The translations under genes were made by a program, and so were the position numbers. A DNA stretch of 50,369 bases from Rhodoferax sp. (GTDB taxonomy: Bacteria > Pseudomonadota > Gammaproteobacteria > Burkholderiales > Burkholderiaceae_C): NCBI RefSeq assembly GCF_025354435.1, contig NZ_JANXMU010000071.1:1-50369 (forward strand), read 5' to 3'. How positions within the stretch are numbered: position 1 is the stretch's first letter; every line of letters starts with the position of its first letter. Below, piece by piece: positions 8,794 to 18,648 of the stretch. The notes under the pieces were generated by a model. That model searched no databases. It had not been told where the DNA came from and saw nothing but the letters and a program-made list of their open reading frames with translations.

Positions 8794-8859
8794 CAACTTT
8801 GTCTCCAACTCTGCTTTGCCTTGTAAGCTCTGCTTTGTTGTTAACCTTCCAAGCCTTGA

Positions 8860-8889
8860 ATTATAGCGCGCAAATTACGATGTTTGCAA
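8860..8889 (-). promoter_or_regulatory. Promoter of the tRNA-Ala/Glu/Asp cluster
   Basis: On the minus strand a perfect TATAAT (8860-8865) is preceded 18 bp upstream by TTGCAA (8884-8889). A GC-rich GCGCGC block lies just before the -10, a discriminator-like feature common at stable RNA promoters. It overlaps the last codons of gltX. Confidence 0.7.
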
Positions 8890-10257
8890 GCGTTGCAAAA
8901 CTTTTTCGCGAGAACTTAAAAAAAGCACCGCATCCAGCGATGGCGTCTGGGCCGTTCCCATAACCAGCACGCGCACCGGCATGGCCAGTTGGGGCATCTT
9001 CAGGCCCTGCGCCGCCAGCACCTCCTTGATGGCCGCCGCAATGCTAGGCTTGTCCCAGGCGCAGCTAGCGAGCTTCTCGCGCAGCAAAGCCAGCGCGGGC
9101 CGGATGGCCGGTGTGACGTGCTGGGCCAGCTCTTCGGCTTTGGGTGTTACATCGGCGTAAAAGGTAGCGGCCCATTCGGCCAGCACCACGGTGGTATCGC
9201 AGCGGTCTTTGAACAGGCCGCAGATGGCGGGCAGGCGCTCGTCGCTGGCGATGCACTTGGCCTGTAGGTGCACGGCTACCAGCGCCGCCAGTGCGTCGTC
9301 GGCCATAGCCTTCAGATGCTGGGCGTTGACCCAGCGCAGCTTGGCTTCGTCGAACTGCGCGGCACTCTTGCCCAGGTGGTCCAGGTTGAACCACTGCAGG
9401 AATTGTTCGCGGCTGAAGATTTCGTCGTCACCATGGCTCCAGCCCAGGCGGGCCAGGTAATTGACCATGGCATCGGGCAAGTAACCTTCTAACGCGTACT
9501 GCGTCACCGGTTTGGCACCGTTGCGCTTGCTCATCTTCTCGCCCAGCTCGTTGAGCACGGTGGGCAAATGGGCGTACACCGGCGGCTCTTTGCCCAGGGC
9601 GCGGAAGATATTGATCTGGCGCGGCGTGTTGTTGACGTGGTCGTCGCCCCGGATGACGTGGGTGATGTCCATGTCCAGGTCGTCCACCACCACGCAGAAG
9701 TTGTAGGTGGGCGTGCCGTCGGGGCGGGCAATCACCAGGTCGTCCAGCTCGTCGTTGCTGATCTCGATACGGCCCTTGACCTTATCGTCCCACACCACCA
9801 AGCCGCCCTGCGGGTTCTTGAAGCGCAGCACGGGCTGCACGCCTGCGGGAATGGGTGGCAGGGTTTTACCGTCTGCAGGTCGCCAGGTGCCGTCGTAACG
9901 GGGCTTTTCCTTGGCCTCCATTTGCGCGTCGCGCAGGGCATCCAACTTGGCCACTGACATATAGCAGGGGTACACGTGCCCGGCGGCCACCATATCGGCC
10001 AGCACGGCCTTGTAACGCTCCATGCGTTGCATTTGGTAGAACGGGCCTTCGTCATAGTCCAGGCCCAACCACTGCATGCCTTCGATAATCACGTCCACCG
10101 CGACCTGGGTGGAGCGCTCCACGTCGGTGTCTTCGATGCGCAAGATGAAATCGCCGCCGGTGGCACGCGCAAAGGCCCAGGGGTACAGGGCGGAACGGAT
10201 GTTGCCCAGGTGGATAAAGCCGGTGGGCGACGGGGCGAAACGGGTACGGGTCTTCAT
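8875..10257 (-). CDS. gltX: Glutamyl-tRNA synthetase
   Basis: Class I synthetase that charges tRNA-Glu, 460 residues. The HIGH motif is HLGN at residues 16-19, within [13 protein letters not shown]. The KMSKS motif is KMSKR at 241-245. [10 protein letters not shown] near residue 40 is also typical. The C-terminal anticodon-binding region is complete. It lies between the tRNA cluster, which includes tRNA-Glu, and purF, all on the minus strand, with 14 bases separating it from purF. Confidence 0.97.
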   Translation of the reverse strand: MKTRTRFAPSPTGFIHLGNIRSALYPWAFARATGGDFILRIEDTDVERSTQVAVDVIIEGMQWLGLDYDEGPFYQMQRMERYKAVLADMVAAGHVYPCYMSVAKLDALRDAQMEAKEKPRYDGTWRPADGKTLPPIPAGVQPVLRFKNPQGGLVVWDDKVKGRIEISNDELDDLVIARPDGTPTYNFCVVVDDLDMDITHVIRGDDHVNNTPRQINIFRALGKEPPVYAHLPTVLNELGEKMSKRNGAKPVTQYALEGYLPDAMVNYLARLGWSHGDDEIFSREQFLQWFNLDHLGKSAAQFDEAKLRWVNAQHLKAMADDALAALVAVHLQAKCIASDERLPAICGLFKDRCDTTVVLAEWAATFYADVTPKAEELAQHVTPAIRPALALLREKLASCAWDKPSIAAAIKEVLAAQGLKMPQLAMPVRVLVMGTAQTPSLDAVLFLSSREKVLQRLQTS

Positions 10258-10271
10258 AACACTCTTAAAAA

Positions 10272-11798
10272 TTAGGCGGGTTCGGCATTGGGCAGGGCCA
10301 GACGGGAGTTTTCGCCACCCGACTCTTGCTCTACTGGGCGGTTGTCGCGCATGCGCTGTATGTCGTCGGTAGTGATGTCGCCGGTGACGTACACGCCGTC
10401 AAAGCAAGAGGCATCGAAGCCGCTGATGGGCATATTGGGCGAACCGGCAGAGGTGTCGGTGGCGGCCCAGATGGCGCGCTTCATGCCGTCCACATCCTGG
10501 TAAATCAGCGCATCGCAGCCGATCAGCTCGCGGATCTGCTCCACGGTGCGGCCATGCGCTACCAGCTCGTCCTTGGTCGGCATGTCGATGCCGTAGACGT
10601 TGGGGAAGCGCACCGGTGGCGCGGCGCTTGCCATGTAGACCTTGCGGGCACCGGCGTCGCGGGCCATCTGCACGATTTCTTTCGAGGTGGTGCCACGCAC
10701 GATGGAGTCGTCTACCAGCAGCACGTTGCGGCCCTTGAATTCGCTGGCAATCGCGTTGAGCTTCTGGCGCACCGACTTTTTGCGGACTTCGTGGCCGGGC
10801 ATGATGAAGGTGCGGCCCACGTAGCGGTTTTTCACAAAACCTTCGCGGTACGGCAGGCCCAGCAACTGCGCCAGCTGCATGGCGCTGGGGCGGCTGGACT
10901 CGGGAATCGGGATCACCACGTCGATGTCTTGCGGCGGCACGGTGGAAATCACCCGCTTGGCCAGGGTCTCACCCAGGTTCAAACGCGCCTGGTAGACCGA
11001 GATGCCATCCATCACCGAATCGGGTCGGGCCAGGTAGACGTATTCAAAGATGCAGGGGTTCAGCGTGGGCGCATCGGCGCACTGCTGGGCGTGCACATTG
11101 CCTTCCAGGTCGATGAACACGGCTTCACCGGGGGCCAGATTTCGCTCCAGGGTATGCATGGTGCCTTCCAGGGCCACCGATTCGCTGGCGAACATCACCG
11201 AGCCGGGCGCGCGGCCCATGCACATGGGGCGGATGCCATACGGGTCGCGGAACGCCAGCAGGCCGTGGCCCGCGATAGAGGCGATCACGGCGTACGAGCC
11301 GCGCACCCGGCGGTGCACATTGCGCACGGCGGCAAACACGTCCATCGGCGACAGCGGCAAACCACGGGTGGATTTTTCGATCTCGTGCGCCAGCACGTTG
11401 AGCAGCACTTCGGAGTCGCTCTCGGTGTTGATGTGGCGGTGGTCGGTATTGAACAGCTCGGCCTTCAGCGCGTGGGCATTGGTCAGGTTGCCGTTGTGCA
11501 CCAGCACGATGCCAAAGGGCGCGTTCACGTAGAAGGGCTGCGCCTCTTCTTCGCTGTAGGCATTGCCCGCCGTGGGATAGCGCACCTGGCCCAAGCCACA
11601 ATTGCCCGGCAGGCCGCGCATGTCGCGGGTACGGAACGCATCGCGCACCATGCCCTTGGCCTTGTGCATGAAGAACTTGCGGTCCAGCTGGGTGGCGATA
11701 CCCGCCGCATCCTGGCCCCGGTGCTGCAACAGCAGCAAGGCGTCATAGATCAACTGGTTCACAGGGGCGTTGCTAACAACTCCAACGATTCCACACAT
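10272..11798 (-). CDS. purF: Amidophosphoribosyltransferase
   Basis: The first committed step of purine synthesis: glutamine plus PRPP gives 5-phosphoribosylamine. The N-terminal nucleophile hydrolase domain begins MCGIVGVV, so Cys2 becomes the catalytic N-terminus after Met removal. The C-terminal phosphoribosyltransferase domain has the PRPP loop [16 protein letters not shown] near residues 355-375. At 508 residues it has full length. cvpA lies upstream with a 27-bp gap, the classical cvpA-purF pair. Confidence 0.97.
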   Translation of the reverse strand: MCGIVGVVSNAPVNQLIYDALLLLQHRGQDAAGIATQLDRKFFMHKAKGMVRDAFRTRDMRGLPGNCGLGQVRYPTAGNAYSEEEAQPFYVNAPFGIVLVHNGNLTNAHALKAELFNTDHRHINTESDSEVLLNVLAHEIEKSTRGLPLSPMDVFAAVRNVHRRVRGSYAVIASIAGHGLLAFRDPYGIRPMCMGRAPGSVMFASESVALEGTMHTLERNLAPGEAVFIDLEGNVHAQQCADAPTLNPCIFEYVYLARPDSVMDGISVYQARLNLGETLAKRVISTVPPQDIDVVIPIPESSRPSAMQLAQLLGLPYREGFVKNRYVGRTFIMPGHEVRKKSVRQKLNAIASEFKGRNVLLVDDSIVRGTTSKEIVQMARDAGARKVYMASAAPPVRFPNVYGIDMPTKDELVAHGRTVEQIRELIGCDALIYQDVDGMKRAIWAATDTSAGSPNMPISGFDASCFDGVYVTGDITTDDIQRMRDNRPVEQESGGENSRLALPNAEPA

Positions 11799-11825
11799 GG
11801 TTTATTCCCTAGCGAGTGACTTGCG

Positions 11826-12323
11826 TCATGGTAAAAATTTAGAAAAAGCCTCCGGCAACACGGGCCGGGCGGTGTGCAGCACTTCGGTGACCACACCGGC
11901 GCTGCGCGACTCTTGCCACCATGCACCTTGGTGCATGCCTGTCAGGTGGACGACGACACCGCCGATCAACACCAAAATGACACCGCGCAGCAGGCCAAAC
12001 ACAGCCCCCAGCACGCGGTCCACTGATCGCAGGCCTACAGCCTGCACCAGCGTTTTGATCAAACGGGCGACCAGTCCGGCGGCAAACGCGGCCGCCACAA
12101 ATACCAGCACAAATCCGGCGGCAAACCGCAGCGTGCCAGAGGCGGTGCCCATGGGCAGCTTGGCGGCCACGTCGGCGGCAAACCACTGCGCCGCCACAAA
12201 AGCCGCAATCCAGCCCAGCACCGACAATACTTCGTACACCAGCCCCCGGAACGCGCCCAACAAAAGGGACATGAACAAAATGGCCAGCACAGCCCAGTCC
12301 AGCAGGGCCACGGAAGCCAGCAC
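11826..12323 (-). CDS. cvpA: CvpA family membrane protein (colicin V production homologue)
   Basis: A 165-residue inner-membrane protein with four hydrophobic segments. It has the family pattern LLLGAFRGLVYEVLSVLGW near the start and DRVLGAVFGLLRG in the third loop. The start is GTG 12323, which abuts the dedD stop (TAG immediately followed by GTG), so translation is probably coupled. A GTG four codons later is an alternative start. Its exact role is not settled. The gene order with purF matches many proteobacteria. Confidence 0.88.
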   Translation of the reverse strand: MLASVALLDWAVLAILFMSLLLGAFRGLVYEVLSVLGWIAAFVAAQWFAADVAAKLPMGTASGTLRFAAGFVLVFVAAAFAAGLVARLIKTLVQAVGLRSVDRVLGAVFGLLRGVILVLIGGVVVHLTGMHQGAWWQESRSAGVVTEVLHTARPVLPEAFSKFLP

Positions 12324-13088
12324 CTACAAAGACAAGATCGAGGCGGGCAAAGCCAGGCCCTTGATCTTGTTGGCGGCCTTTTCGGCCTCGGCCTTGCCAG
12401 TGAACGGACCCACCCGTACCCGGGTCCGTGGGCCATCTTTGGTATCTACGACCTGGGTGTAGGTTTTCAAGCCCGCGTGCTCCAGTTTCAGACGGGCTTC
12501 GCGGGCCTTGTCGGCATCTGCAAAAGCCCCCACCTGGACAATGAAACGGCCATCGCCTGCGTCGGCAACGGCTTTGCCATCCAACAGCGCGCGGGCCTTG
12601 GCCGCGTCGTCATCGGGCTTGTGGACGGGCTTAGGTTCCGCTTTGGGTTCAGGCTTGGATTCGGGTTTAGGTTCTGGCTTGGGCTCAGGTTTGGCGGGCT
12701 TTTCGGCCTTGGCCACGGGCCGGGAAGCCACCACTTCTTCTTTGGCATCCAGGCTGGACTCGGCCGACACCTTGGGTTCTTTGGCGTCCTTGACCTCTTT
12801 GGCGGGGGCGGCCACGGGCTCTTCGGTTTCGACTGGTTTCTCGACCTTGACGACGTTGAGCGGCTTGACCTTGGCTTTGTCGGGGATATCGATCGGGATA
12901 TCGGACGCTACGGGGCGTGGCTGGGTGTCGAACAACAACGGGAAGCCGACCACGCCGACCAGCACCAGCAGCGCCGCGCCAATCAGGCGGTGCCGGGCGC
13001 GGCGGCGCATGCCGTCGATGGTTTCAGCGGGACCTGCCGACTGTTCGTCGCCTTTGGAGCCGCTGGGGCGAAACTTGAAAAATGCCAT
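12324..13088 (-). CDS. dedD: SPOR-domain cell division protein DedD-like
   Basis: 254 residues. A short cytoplasmic N-terminus is followed by one membrane helix (about 35-53, LIGAALLVLVGVVGFPLLF), a long low-complexity linker rich in Lys, Pro, Glu and Ala (about 65-170), and a C-terminal SPOR domain (about 178-252, with RFIVQVGAFADADKA). SPOR domains bind denuded septal peptidoglycan. It sits between folC and cvpA as DedD does in E. coli. The repeated KPEPK units in the linker are imperfect tandem repeats and may vary in number. Confidence 0.88.
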   Translation of the reverse strand: MAFFKFRPSGSKGDEQSAGPAETIDGMRRRARHRLIGAALLVLVGVVGFPLLFDTQPRPVASDIPIDIPDKAKVKPLNVVKVEKPVETEEPVAAPAKEVKDAKEPKVSAESSLDAKEEVVASRPVAKAEKPAKPEPKPEPKPESKPEPKAEPKPVHKPDDDAAKARALLDGKAVADAGDGRFIVQVGAFADADKAREARLKLEHAGLKTYTQVVDTKDGPRTRVRVGPFTGKAEAEKAANKIKGLALPASILSL

Positions 13089-13099
13089 GCTGAGGAGAG

Positions 13100-14389
13100 T
13101 CAGGAACCCATGTGTTTGGCAGTCAGCCGGGGAATACCGCCTTGGAGGACGCCGCCGACCGTGTAAAACGAGCCAAAGACCACAATTCTATCAGCGGGGT
13201 CTGCGGCAGCGATGGCCGCCTGCAACGCCTGCATGGGGTCGGCGTGAACCGTGCTGGCTGCATTTTTACGGGTATTTTGGGCCAGCCACTGGGTTTGCAA
13301 GTGCGCCGCCGTGGCCGCACGGGGGGTGGGCATGTCGGTGAAATACCAGCGGTCGATCAGCGGGCCGATGCGCGCCAGCATGGGCAGCAAGTCTTTATCG
13401 GCCATGGCCCCGAAAACCGCATGGGTGGTGGGATAAAAGCCCATGGCATCCAGGTTCGCCGCCAGCGCCGCCACCGCGTGCGGGTTGTGCGCCACGTCCA
13501 GCACCAAGGTGGGCTGGCCGGGCACGATCTGGAAGCGGCCCGGCAGTTCGACCATGGACAAACCGGTGCGCACCGCCTGGGCGGTGATGGGCAACTGTTC
13601 GCGCAGCGCGGTCAGCGCCGCCAGCACGCCCGAGGCGTTCACGAGCTGGTTGGCCCCGCGCAGCCCCGGGTAGCCCAGGCCCGCGTACCGGCGCCCGCGC
13701 CCGGCCCAGCCCCACTGCTGCTTGTCGCCCGAGAAGTTGAAGTCTTCGCCAAAGCGCCACAGGTCGGCACCGATAGATTTGGCGTGGTCCAGCACGCTTT
13801 GCGGCGGCATGGGGTCGCTGACCACCACCGGCTTGCCCGCGCGCATGATGCCGGCCTTCTCGAAGCCAATGGCTTCGCGGGTGGTGCCCAAAAATTCCAT
13901 GTGGTCCAGGTCGATGCTGGTGATGATGGCGCAGTCAGTATCGATGATGTTGACGGCATCCAGCCGCCCGCCCAGGCCCACTTCCAGAATCGCCACATCC
14001 AGCTGGGACTGCGCCATCAGCGCCAAAATCGCCAGGGTCGAAAATTCAAAATAGCTTAAGGAAATATCGCCTCTTGCGCTCTCCACCTCTGCAAAGTGCG
14101 CTACAAAATCCGCAGCACCTGCAATCTCGCCGCCAATCCGGCAGCGCTCTTCAAAATGCACTAGGTGCGGCGAGGTGTAGACCCCCGTGCGGTAGCCCGA
14201 TTGCAGCAGGATGGCTTCCAGCATGGCGCAGGTCGAGCCCTTGCCGTTGGTGCCCGCTACGGTGATGACCGGGCAGGCAAGCGCCAAGCCCATGCGTTGG
14301 GCCACGGTGCGGACCCGGTCCAGGCCGAGTTCGATGATGGTGGGGTGGAGCCGCTCGCAGTGCGCCAGCCAGTCGTTCAAAGTGTCCAT
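13100..14389 (-). CDS. folC: Bifunctional folylpolyglutamate/dihydrofolate synthase
   Basis: Adds glutamate to folates, and in many bacteria also makes dihydrofolate. The P-loop VAGTNGKGSTCAML lies at residues about 44-57, YTSPHLVHFEERC near 75 and the conserved SLSYFEFSTLAIL near 115. I choose ATG 14389 (MDTLNDWLAH) because the frame's earlier methionine at 14422 adds unlike residues and would overlap the divergent gene. A patch of A/T-rich codons around 14069-14116 matches the 48-bp element. Confidence 0.94.
   Translation of the reverse strand: MDTLNDWLAHCERLHPTIIELGLDRVRTVAQRMGLALACPVITVAGTNGKGSTCAMLEAILLQSGYRTGVYTSPHLVHFEERCRIGGEIAGAADFVAHFAEVESARGDISLSYFEFSTLAILALMAQSQLDVAILEVGLGGRLDAVNIIDTDCAIITSIDLDHMEFLGTTREAIGFEKAGIMRAGKPVVVSDPMPPQSVLDHAKSIGADLWRFGEDFNFSGDKQQWGWAGRGRRYAGLGYPGLRGANQLVNASGVLAALTALREQLPITAQAVRTGLSMVELPGRFQIVPGQPTLVLDVAHNPHAVAALAANLDAMGFYPTTHAVFGAMADKDLLPMLARIGPLIDRWYFTDMPTPRAATAAHLQTQWLAQNTRKNAASTVHADPMQALQAAIAAADPADRIVVFGSFYTVGGVLQGGIPRLTAKHMGS
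14069..14116 (-). repeat. 48-bp dispersed element, copy inside folC
   Basis: On the minus strand this is GCTGC-N7-GTAGC-N20-GCGCAAGAGGC, with the exact spacing of the intergenic copies and 10 of 11 matches in the last block. It is read in the sense direction of folC and encodes residues roughly 91-107, just before the conserved SYFEF motif, without disturbing the frame. Confidence 0.65.
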
Positions 14390-14420
14390 AGCCCCTATTG
14401 TCGCAAACGATAATCGGCCC

Positions 14421-14774
14421 ATGATTACCCTCTACGGCATCCCCAATTGCGACACGGTCAAAAAGGCCCGCGCCTGGCTCGACACCCACGCCCTGCCCTA
14501 CAGCTTCCACGACTTCAAAAAAGCCGGTGTACCCGCTGACCGGCTGGCCACCTGGACCCAGATTTTGGGCTGGGAGAAAGTGCTGAACCGCCAGGGCACC
14601 ACTTGGCGCAAGCTGGACGCGGCCACCCAGGCCAGCGTGACCGATGCGGCCAGCGCCCAGGCGGTAATGCTGGCGCATGCCAGCACAGTCAAGCGCCCGG
14701 TGGTGGAATGGGGGGGTGATGTCCTTACAGTGGGCTTTAGCCCGGATGCCTGGGCCGACAAGATTCCCGGTTAA
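14421..14774 (+). CDS. ArsC/Spx/YffB-family thioredoxin-fold protein
   Basis: A 117-residue protein of the ArsC-like fold. The N-terminus is MITLYGIPNCDTVKKARAWL, with one cysteine in the place of the thioredoxin motif. SFHDFKKAGVP and the C-terminal KRPVVEW segment follow. It matches the YffB-type reductase branch rather than true arsenate reductases, which have extra arsenate-binding arginines. It diverges from folC with about 31 bp between starts. No strong ribosome site is visible. Function unknown, possibly glutathione-dependent thiol reduction. Confidence 0.8.
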   Translation: MITLYGIPNCDTVKKARAWLDTHALPYSFHDFKKAGVPADRLATWTQILGWEKVLNRQGTTWRKLDAATQASVTDAASAQAVMLAHASTVKRPVVEWGGDVLTVGFSPDAWADKIPG

Positions 14775-14817
14775 TCCCTAGACTGGGCGGTCTTTCACTA
14801 ACCCACCCAGTCACCCC

Positions 14818-15420
14818 ATGATCAAACACCTGATAGCCGGCCTGGCCCTGTGCAGCGCCAGCGCCCTTGTTTTCGCGCAAGCCACCGCCACCACCGTGCG
14901 TTTGCGCGGCACCATCGAGAAGGTGGAGCCAGGCAGCATCACCCTCAAGGAGCGCAGCGGCGAGGTGGTGCAACTGGTGATGACCTCTGCCACGCCGGTG
15001 TCCGAGGTATTGCCGATCGCCCTGTCCGAAATCAAAGCCAGTAGTTTCATCGGCACCGCCGCCATGCCGCAGGCCGATGGCAGCCAACTGGCGCTGGAAG
15101 TACTGGTGTTTCCCGAGGCCGCACGCGGCGCGGGCGAGGGCCATTACCCATGGGACCTGCAGCCGCAAAGCACCATGACCAACGCCACCGTGGCCGATCT
15201 GGTGACCGCAGGCGATGGCCGCACGCTGACGCTGAAGTACAAAGACGGCGAAAAGAAGCTGCTGGTGCCCGCCAACGTGCCGGTGGTGACCTTCCAGCCC
15301 GCCGATGCCAGCCTGCTGGTACCCGGTGCCAAGGTGCTGGTGAACGCCCAGGTGGTAGACGGCAAGCCTACCGCGCAGCGCATTCTGGCGGGCCGCAACG
15401 GCTTCACGCCGCCCATGTAA
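14818..15420 (+). CDS. Exported protein of unknown function
   Basis: 200 residues with a clear signal peptide (LIAGLALCSASALVFAQA; cleavage likely after residue 20). The mature part is beta-rich, with RLRGTIEKVEPGSITLKE and a second similar strand set (TVADLVTAGDGRTLTLKYKDGEKKL). It resembles small periplasmic DUF5666-like OB-fold proteins. It stands alone between the ArsC-like gene and a dispersed repeat. I do not recognise a specific function. Confidence 0.7.
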   Translation: MIKHLIAGLALCSASALVFAQATATTVRLRGTIEKVEPGSITLKERSGEVVQLVMTSATPVSEVLPIALSEIKASSFIGTAAMPQADGSQLALEVLVFPEAARGAGEGHYPWDLQPQSTMTNATVADLVTAGDGRTLTLKYKDGEKKLLVPANVPVVTFQPADASLLVPGAKVLVNAQVVDGKPTAQRILAGRNGFTPPM

Positions 15421-15491
15421 GCCAACCATGTCAGCACAATTGCAGCGCTTAAAATCCGGGAACGCGTAGCTGCCGAATTTAGATAAAAAGT

Positions 15492-15539
15492 GCCTCTAGC
15501 GCATGTTATATCTAGGCAAGAAGCTACACAAACAGTAGC
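15492..15539 (-). repeat. 48-bp dispersed element, intergenic copy
   Basis: On the minus strand this is GCTAC-N7-GTAGC-N20-GCGCTAGAGGC, a perfect copy of the three fixed blocks. It lies in the 136-bp gap before ppnP, ending 17 bp before its start codon, so it would be part of the ppnP leader. An A-run (AAAAAG) precedes it at 15485-15490. Confidence 0.85.
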
Positions 15540-15556
15540 AAACTCTCTTTGTATCC

Positions 15557-15874
15557 ATGATCACCACCCACATCCCCAGCGTCACCGTCACCACCCAAGC
15601 CAGCGTCTACTTCGACGGCAAGTGCATCAGCCACGGCATCACCTTTGCCGACGGCACGAAGAAAAGCGTCGGCGTGATCCTGCCCGCCACGCTGACCTTC
15701 AACACCGGTGCGCCAGAGATCATGGAAGGCGTGGGCGGCGAATGCGAATACATGCTGGCCGGTACGGACGTGTGGGTGAAGTCCGGCGAAGGCGAAACCT
15801 TCAATGTGGCGGGCAACACCAGCTTCCAAATTCGTGTAACCGCCCCGTACCACTACATCTGCCACTTTGGCTAA
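15557..15874 (+). CDS. ppnP: Pyrimidine/purine nucleoside phosphorylase
   Basis: A 105-residue cupin-like protein of the PpnP (YaiE, DUF1255) family, which phosphorolyses a broad set of nucleosides. Family marks are YFDGKCISHGITFADGTKK at about 16-34, GECEYMLAG near 60, and the C-terminal FQIRV..PYHYICHFG. It stands alone. Its leader contains a 48-bp element. Confidence 0.93.
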   Translation: MITTHIPSVTVTTQASVYFDGKCISHGITFADGTKKSVGVILPATLTFNTGAPEIMEGVGGECEYMLAGTDVWVKSGEGETFNVAGNTSFQIRVTAPYHYICHFG

Positions 15875-15892
15875 AGCAGCCGCCCGCGCCCG

Positions 15893-16312
15893 CTAGTTCT
15901 TCTGGAACAGCGGGTGCAGGTTGTTGTATTTACCGTCAAACACCTCGGGGCCCACGTCGATCTGCAACGTGATGCCGATCGGACGTTGGTCGAAGATGGG
16001 CGCGAAATGCGCCCGGGTACAGGCCAGCAAGGCCTCGCCCGCGCGCTGCTGGGTGGCCTCGCTGCGGCCCTTGCCCATGCGCAGATTCAGGTACACAAAC
16101 GCGTAGTCCTCCTTGCCATCGGCCACCGCGTAGTGTGCCGCCGGGTAGGCCAGCACGCGCGTGCCGCCGGTGGGAAAGAGCTGTTTACCCGCGTCGTCCA
16201 GTACCCCCAGCATGGTGTCGGCCAAGCTGCGGCAGAGTTGGCCGATGTCGCTGCCGCCCTGGGCGGCGGGTGCGTCGAGTTGACCGGTGTAGAGGATGAC
16301 GAGGTGCGGCAT
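15893..16312 (-). CDS. 5-carboxymethyl-2-hydroxymuconate isomerase-like protein
   Basis: A 139-residue tautomerase-fold protein. I take ATG 16312 (MPHLVILYTGQL) as the start so that Pro becomes the catalytic N-terminus after Met removal. The frame extends eight residues further up. RMGKGRSEATQQRAGEALL is the family helix. Homologues are annotated as CHMI of homoprotocatechuate breakdown, but no other hpa gene is near, so the substrate is uncertain. It lies 13 bp downstream of murB on the same strand. Confidence 0.8.
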   Translation of the reverse strand: MPHLVILYTGQLDAPAAQGGSDIGQLCRSLADTMLGVLDDAGKQLFPTGGTRVLAYPAAHYAVADGKEDYAFVYLNLRMGKGRSEATQQRAGEALLACTRAHFAPIFDQRPIGITLQIDVGPEVFDGKYNNLHPLFQKN

Positions 16313-16325
16313 AGGAAATAAGAAG

Positions 16326-17366
16326 TTAAACAACAACCGGCTCGGGCTCCAGGCGGATGCCGAAGCGCTCGTACACGCTGGTCTGGATGGCTTTGGCCAG
16401 GGTCATCACCTCGCCGCCGGTGGCCGGGTGCTCGGCCCCGCCGCGGTTCACCAGCACCAGCGCCTGCTTGTCGTACACGGCGGCGTTGCCGACCGACTTG
16501 CCCTTCCAGCCACACGCGTCGATCAACCAGCCTGCGGCCAGCTTCACCGTGCCGTTGGCCAGCTGGTAATACACCACGCGGGGCTCGCGGGCGATGATGT
16601 CGGCGCACTGCTCGGCGCTGACGGTGGGGTTCTTGAAGAAGCTGCCCGCGTTGCCCAGCACCTGCGGGTCGGGCAGCTTGGCGCGGCGGATCTCGCAAAT
16701 CCAGTCGAAGATCTGGCGCGCGCTGGGCGCGGTGATGCCGGTAGCGGCCATTTTCTTTTCCAGATCGAGGTAGCCCAGCACGGGTTTCCAGGCCTTGGAC
16801 AGATGGAAACGCACGCGGGTGATCAGCGCCCGGCCCTCCAGCCCCATACCGCCCTGGTGCTTGAAGACCGAATCGCGGTAGCCAAAGGCGCACTGGGCGG
16901 CGTTCAGGGTAAAGCTGTCGCCGGTCAATAAATCCACCGCGTCCAGCGCCTCGAAGCGGTCTTGCAGCTCCACGCCGTAGGCTCCGATGTTTTGCACCGG
17001 CGTGGCCCCCACGGTGCCGGGGATGAGGGCCAGGTTTTCCAGCCCCCAGTAGCCCTGGTCCATCGTCCAGGCCACGAAGTCGTGCCAGTTCTCCCCGGCT
17101 CCGGCCTCGACCACCCAGGCTTTATCGGTCTCGGACACCAGGCGCTTGCCAAGCACTTCGACCTTGAGCACCAGGGGTTTCACATCGCCGGTGATGACGA
17201 TGTTGCTGCCACCGCCCAGCACAAACTTGGGCTGCGGATGCAGCGTGGCATCGGAGCGCAGCGCCTGCAGATCGGCCTCGCTGCGGATGCGCACCAGCGT
17301 GTGGGCGCGGGCATGGATGCCAAAGCTGTTATAGCCGCGCAAGGGAACATTTTTCTCGATTAACAT
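16326..17366 (-). CDS. murB: UDP-N-acetylenolpyruvoylglucosamine reductase
   Basis: The NADPH- and FAD-dependent reductase that completes UDP-MurNAc. At 346 residues it is of the long (E. coli-like) type. The N-terminal NSFGIHARA and FVLGGGSN form the FAD site, [13 protein letters not shown] is the central signature, and GSFFKNP carries the proton-donor serine. The start is ATG 17366 ([16 protein letters not shown]). The frame to 17450 overlaps the divergent yajQ start region. Confidence 0.95.
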   Translation of the reverse strand: MLIEKNVPLRGYNSFGIHARAHTLVRIRSEADLQALRSDATLHPQPKFVLGGGSNIVITGDVKPLVLKVEVLGKRLVSETDKAWVVEAGAGENWHDFVAWTMDQGYWGLENLALIPGTVGATPVQNIGAYGVELQDRFEALDAVDLLTGDSFTLNAAQCAFGYRDSVFKHQGGMGLEGRALITRVRFHLSKAWKPVLGYLDLEKKMAATGITAPSARQIFDWICEIRRAKLPDPQVLGNAGSFFKNPTVSAEQCADIIAREPRVVYYQLANGTVKLAAGWLIDACGWKGKSVGNAAVYDKQALVLVNRGGAEHPATGGEVMTLAKAIQTSVYERFGIRLEPEPVVV

Positions 17367-17440
17367 GCCTAGATTGTCCCACCGGGCGGCGGGCCATCTG
17401 CCAATACAGCCCTCGCCCACACCATATTTCCGAGAAAACC

Positions 17441-17926
17441 ATGCCTTCATTCGATACCGTTTGCGAACCCGACATGCCCGAAGTGCGCAATGCCGTGGAC
17501 AACACCACCAAAGAAATCACCACCCGCTTCGACTTCAAGGGCACCTCGGCCAGCATTGCGCTGAAAGACAAGGAAATCACCCTGATCGGCGACGCCGAAT
17601 TCCAGCTCGACCAGATCATGGACGTGCTGACCAACAAGCTCACCAAGCGCAATGTGGACGTGAAGTTCCTCGATAAGGGCGACGTGCAGAAGATGGGCGG
17701 CGACAAGGTCAAAGTGGTCATCACGGTGCGCAGCGGCATCGAGACCGAAGTGTCGAAAAAAATCACCCGCGCCATCAAGGACAGCAAGCTCAAGGTCACC
17801 GCCGCCATTCAAGGCGATTCGGTGCGCATTACCGGTGCCAAGCGCGACGATCTGCAATCGGCCATGGCGCTGATCCGCAAAGAGATCACCGACCTGCCTC
17901 TGAGCTTCAACAACCAAAGAGACTGA
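17441..17926 (+). CDS. yajQ: YajQ family nucleotide-binding protein
   Basis: 161 residues with the family N-terminus [37 protein letters not shown], and the C-terminal [16 protein letters not shown] with [15 protein letters not shown]. Members bind cyclic di-GMP in some bacteria (Xanthomonas) and RNA in others; which applies here is unknown. It diverges from murB. Its stop overlaps the next start as TGATG, so the two are translationally coupled. Confidence 0.94.
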   Translation: MPSFDTVCEPDMPEVRNAVDNTTKEITTRFDFKGTSASIALKDKEITLIGDAEFQLDQIMDVLTNKLTKRNVDVKFLDKGDVQKMGGDKVKVVITVRSGIETEVSKKITRAIKDSKLKVTAAIQGDSVRITGAKRDDLQSAMALIRKEITDLPLSFNNQRD

Positions 17927-18567
17927 TGCACACCCTGCGCCGCCTCGGCCTGACCGTGCTCTGCGCGGCCGTGGTGGCGGGCGCGCAAGCCCAAACCGTG
18001 GCACTGAGCGGCATGATGGGCGGCAAGGCCCTGCTGCTGGTCGATGGCCGTGCGCCTAAAAGCGTAGCGCCGGGCGAAACCTATTTGGGGGTAAAGCTGG
18101 TGTCGGCTGCCAACGAAGAAGCGGTGGTGGAGATTGCGGGCAAGCGCGCCACGCTGCACATGGGCGAGTCGCCGGTCAGCGTCAAAGGCAAAGGGGCGGG
18201 CAACAAGATCGTGCTCACGGCCGACAGCCAGGGCCACTTCATCGGCCCCGGCAAGATCAATGGCCAGGCCATGCAGTTTGTGGTGGACACCGGTGCCACG
18301 GCGGTCAGCCTGAGCGTGAACGAGGCCGAGCGCATAGGCATCAATTACAAAACTGGCCAGCAGGTCAACATGAGCACGGCCAATGGCAACTCGGTCGGCT
18401 GGCGGGTACGGCTGGCCTCGGTGCGCATTGGCGATGTGGAGCTGCCGGGCGTAGAGGCGGTGATCACCCCGGCATCCATGCCCTACGTGTTGCTGGGCAA
18501 CAGCTTTTTGACCCAGTTCCAGATGACCCGCATCAACGACCAGATGGTGTTGGAACGGCGCTACTAG
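17926..18567 (+). CDS. Periplasmic retropepsin-like aspartic protease (clan AA)
   Basis: 213 residues. A signal peptide (about 1-22, LGLTVLCAAVVAGAQA) precedes a linker. A single retropepsin-like domain from about residue 100 has the catalytic motif VVDTGATAVSLS with Asp121 and a later hydrophobic-Gly turn in MPYVLLGNSFL. One aspartate per chain means it should work as a dimer. It resembles TIGR02281-type proteins common in proteobacteria. Overlap with yajQ indicates an operon. The substrate is unknown. Confidence 0.85.
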   Translation: MHTLRRLGLTVLCAAVVAGAQAQTVALSGMMGGKALLLVDGRAPKSVAPGETYLGVKLVSAANEEAVVEIAGKRATLHMGESPVSVKGKGAGNKIVLTADSQGHFIGPGKINGQAMQFVVDTGATAVSLSVNEAERIGINYKTGQQVNMSTANGNSVGWRVRLASVRIGDVELPGVEAVITPASMPYVLLGNSFLTQFQMTRINDQMVLERRY

Positions 18568-18648
18568 CGCGCCCCACAGTTGGCAAACTACGTTCTCTGA
18601 TAAATTCCGCCTGCAGACGATACAAGCAAGACTGCCCCACCCCGATCC

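Noticed and set aside
10326-11819. A 497-codon plus-strand open frame opposite purF.
   Set aside because: It has shadow composition rich in His, Gly and Val with no family match, and purF is certain on the other strand.
12640-12700. Tandem short repeats in the dedD gene as a possible satellite array.
   Set aside because: They encode the Lys/Pro/Glu-rich linker usual for SPOR proteins and are imperfect.
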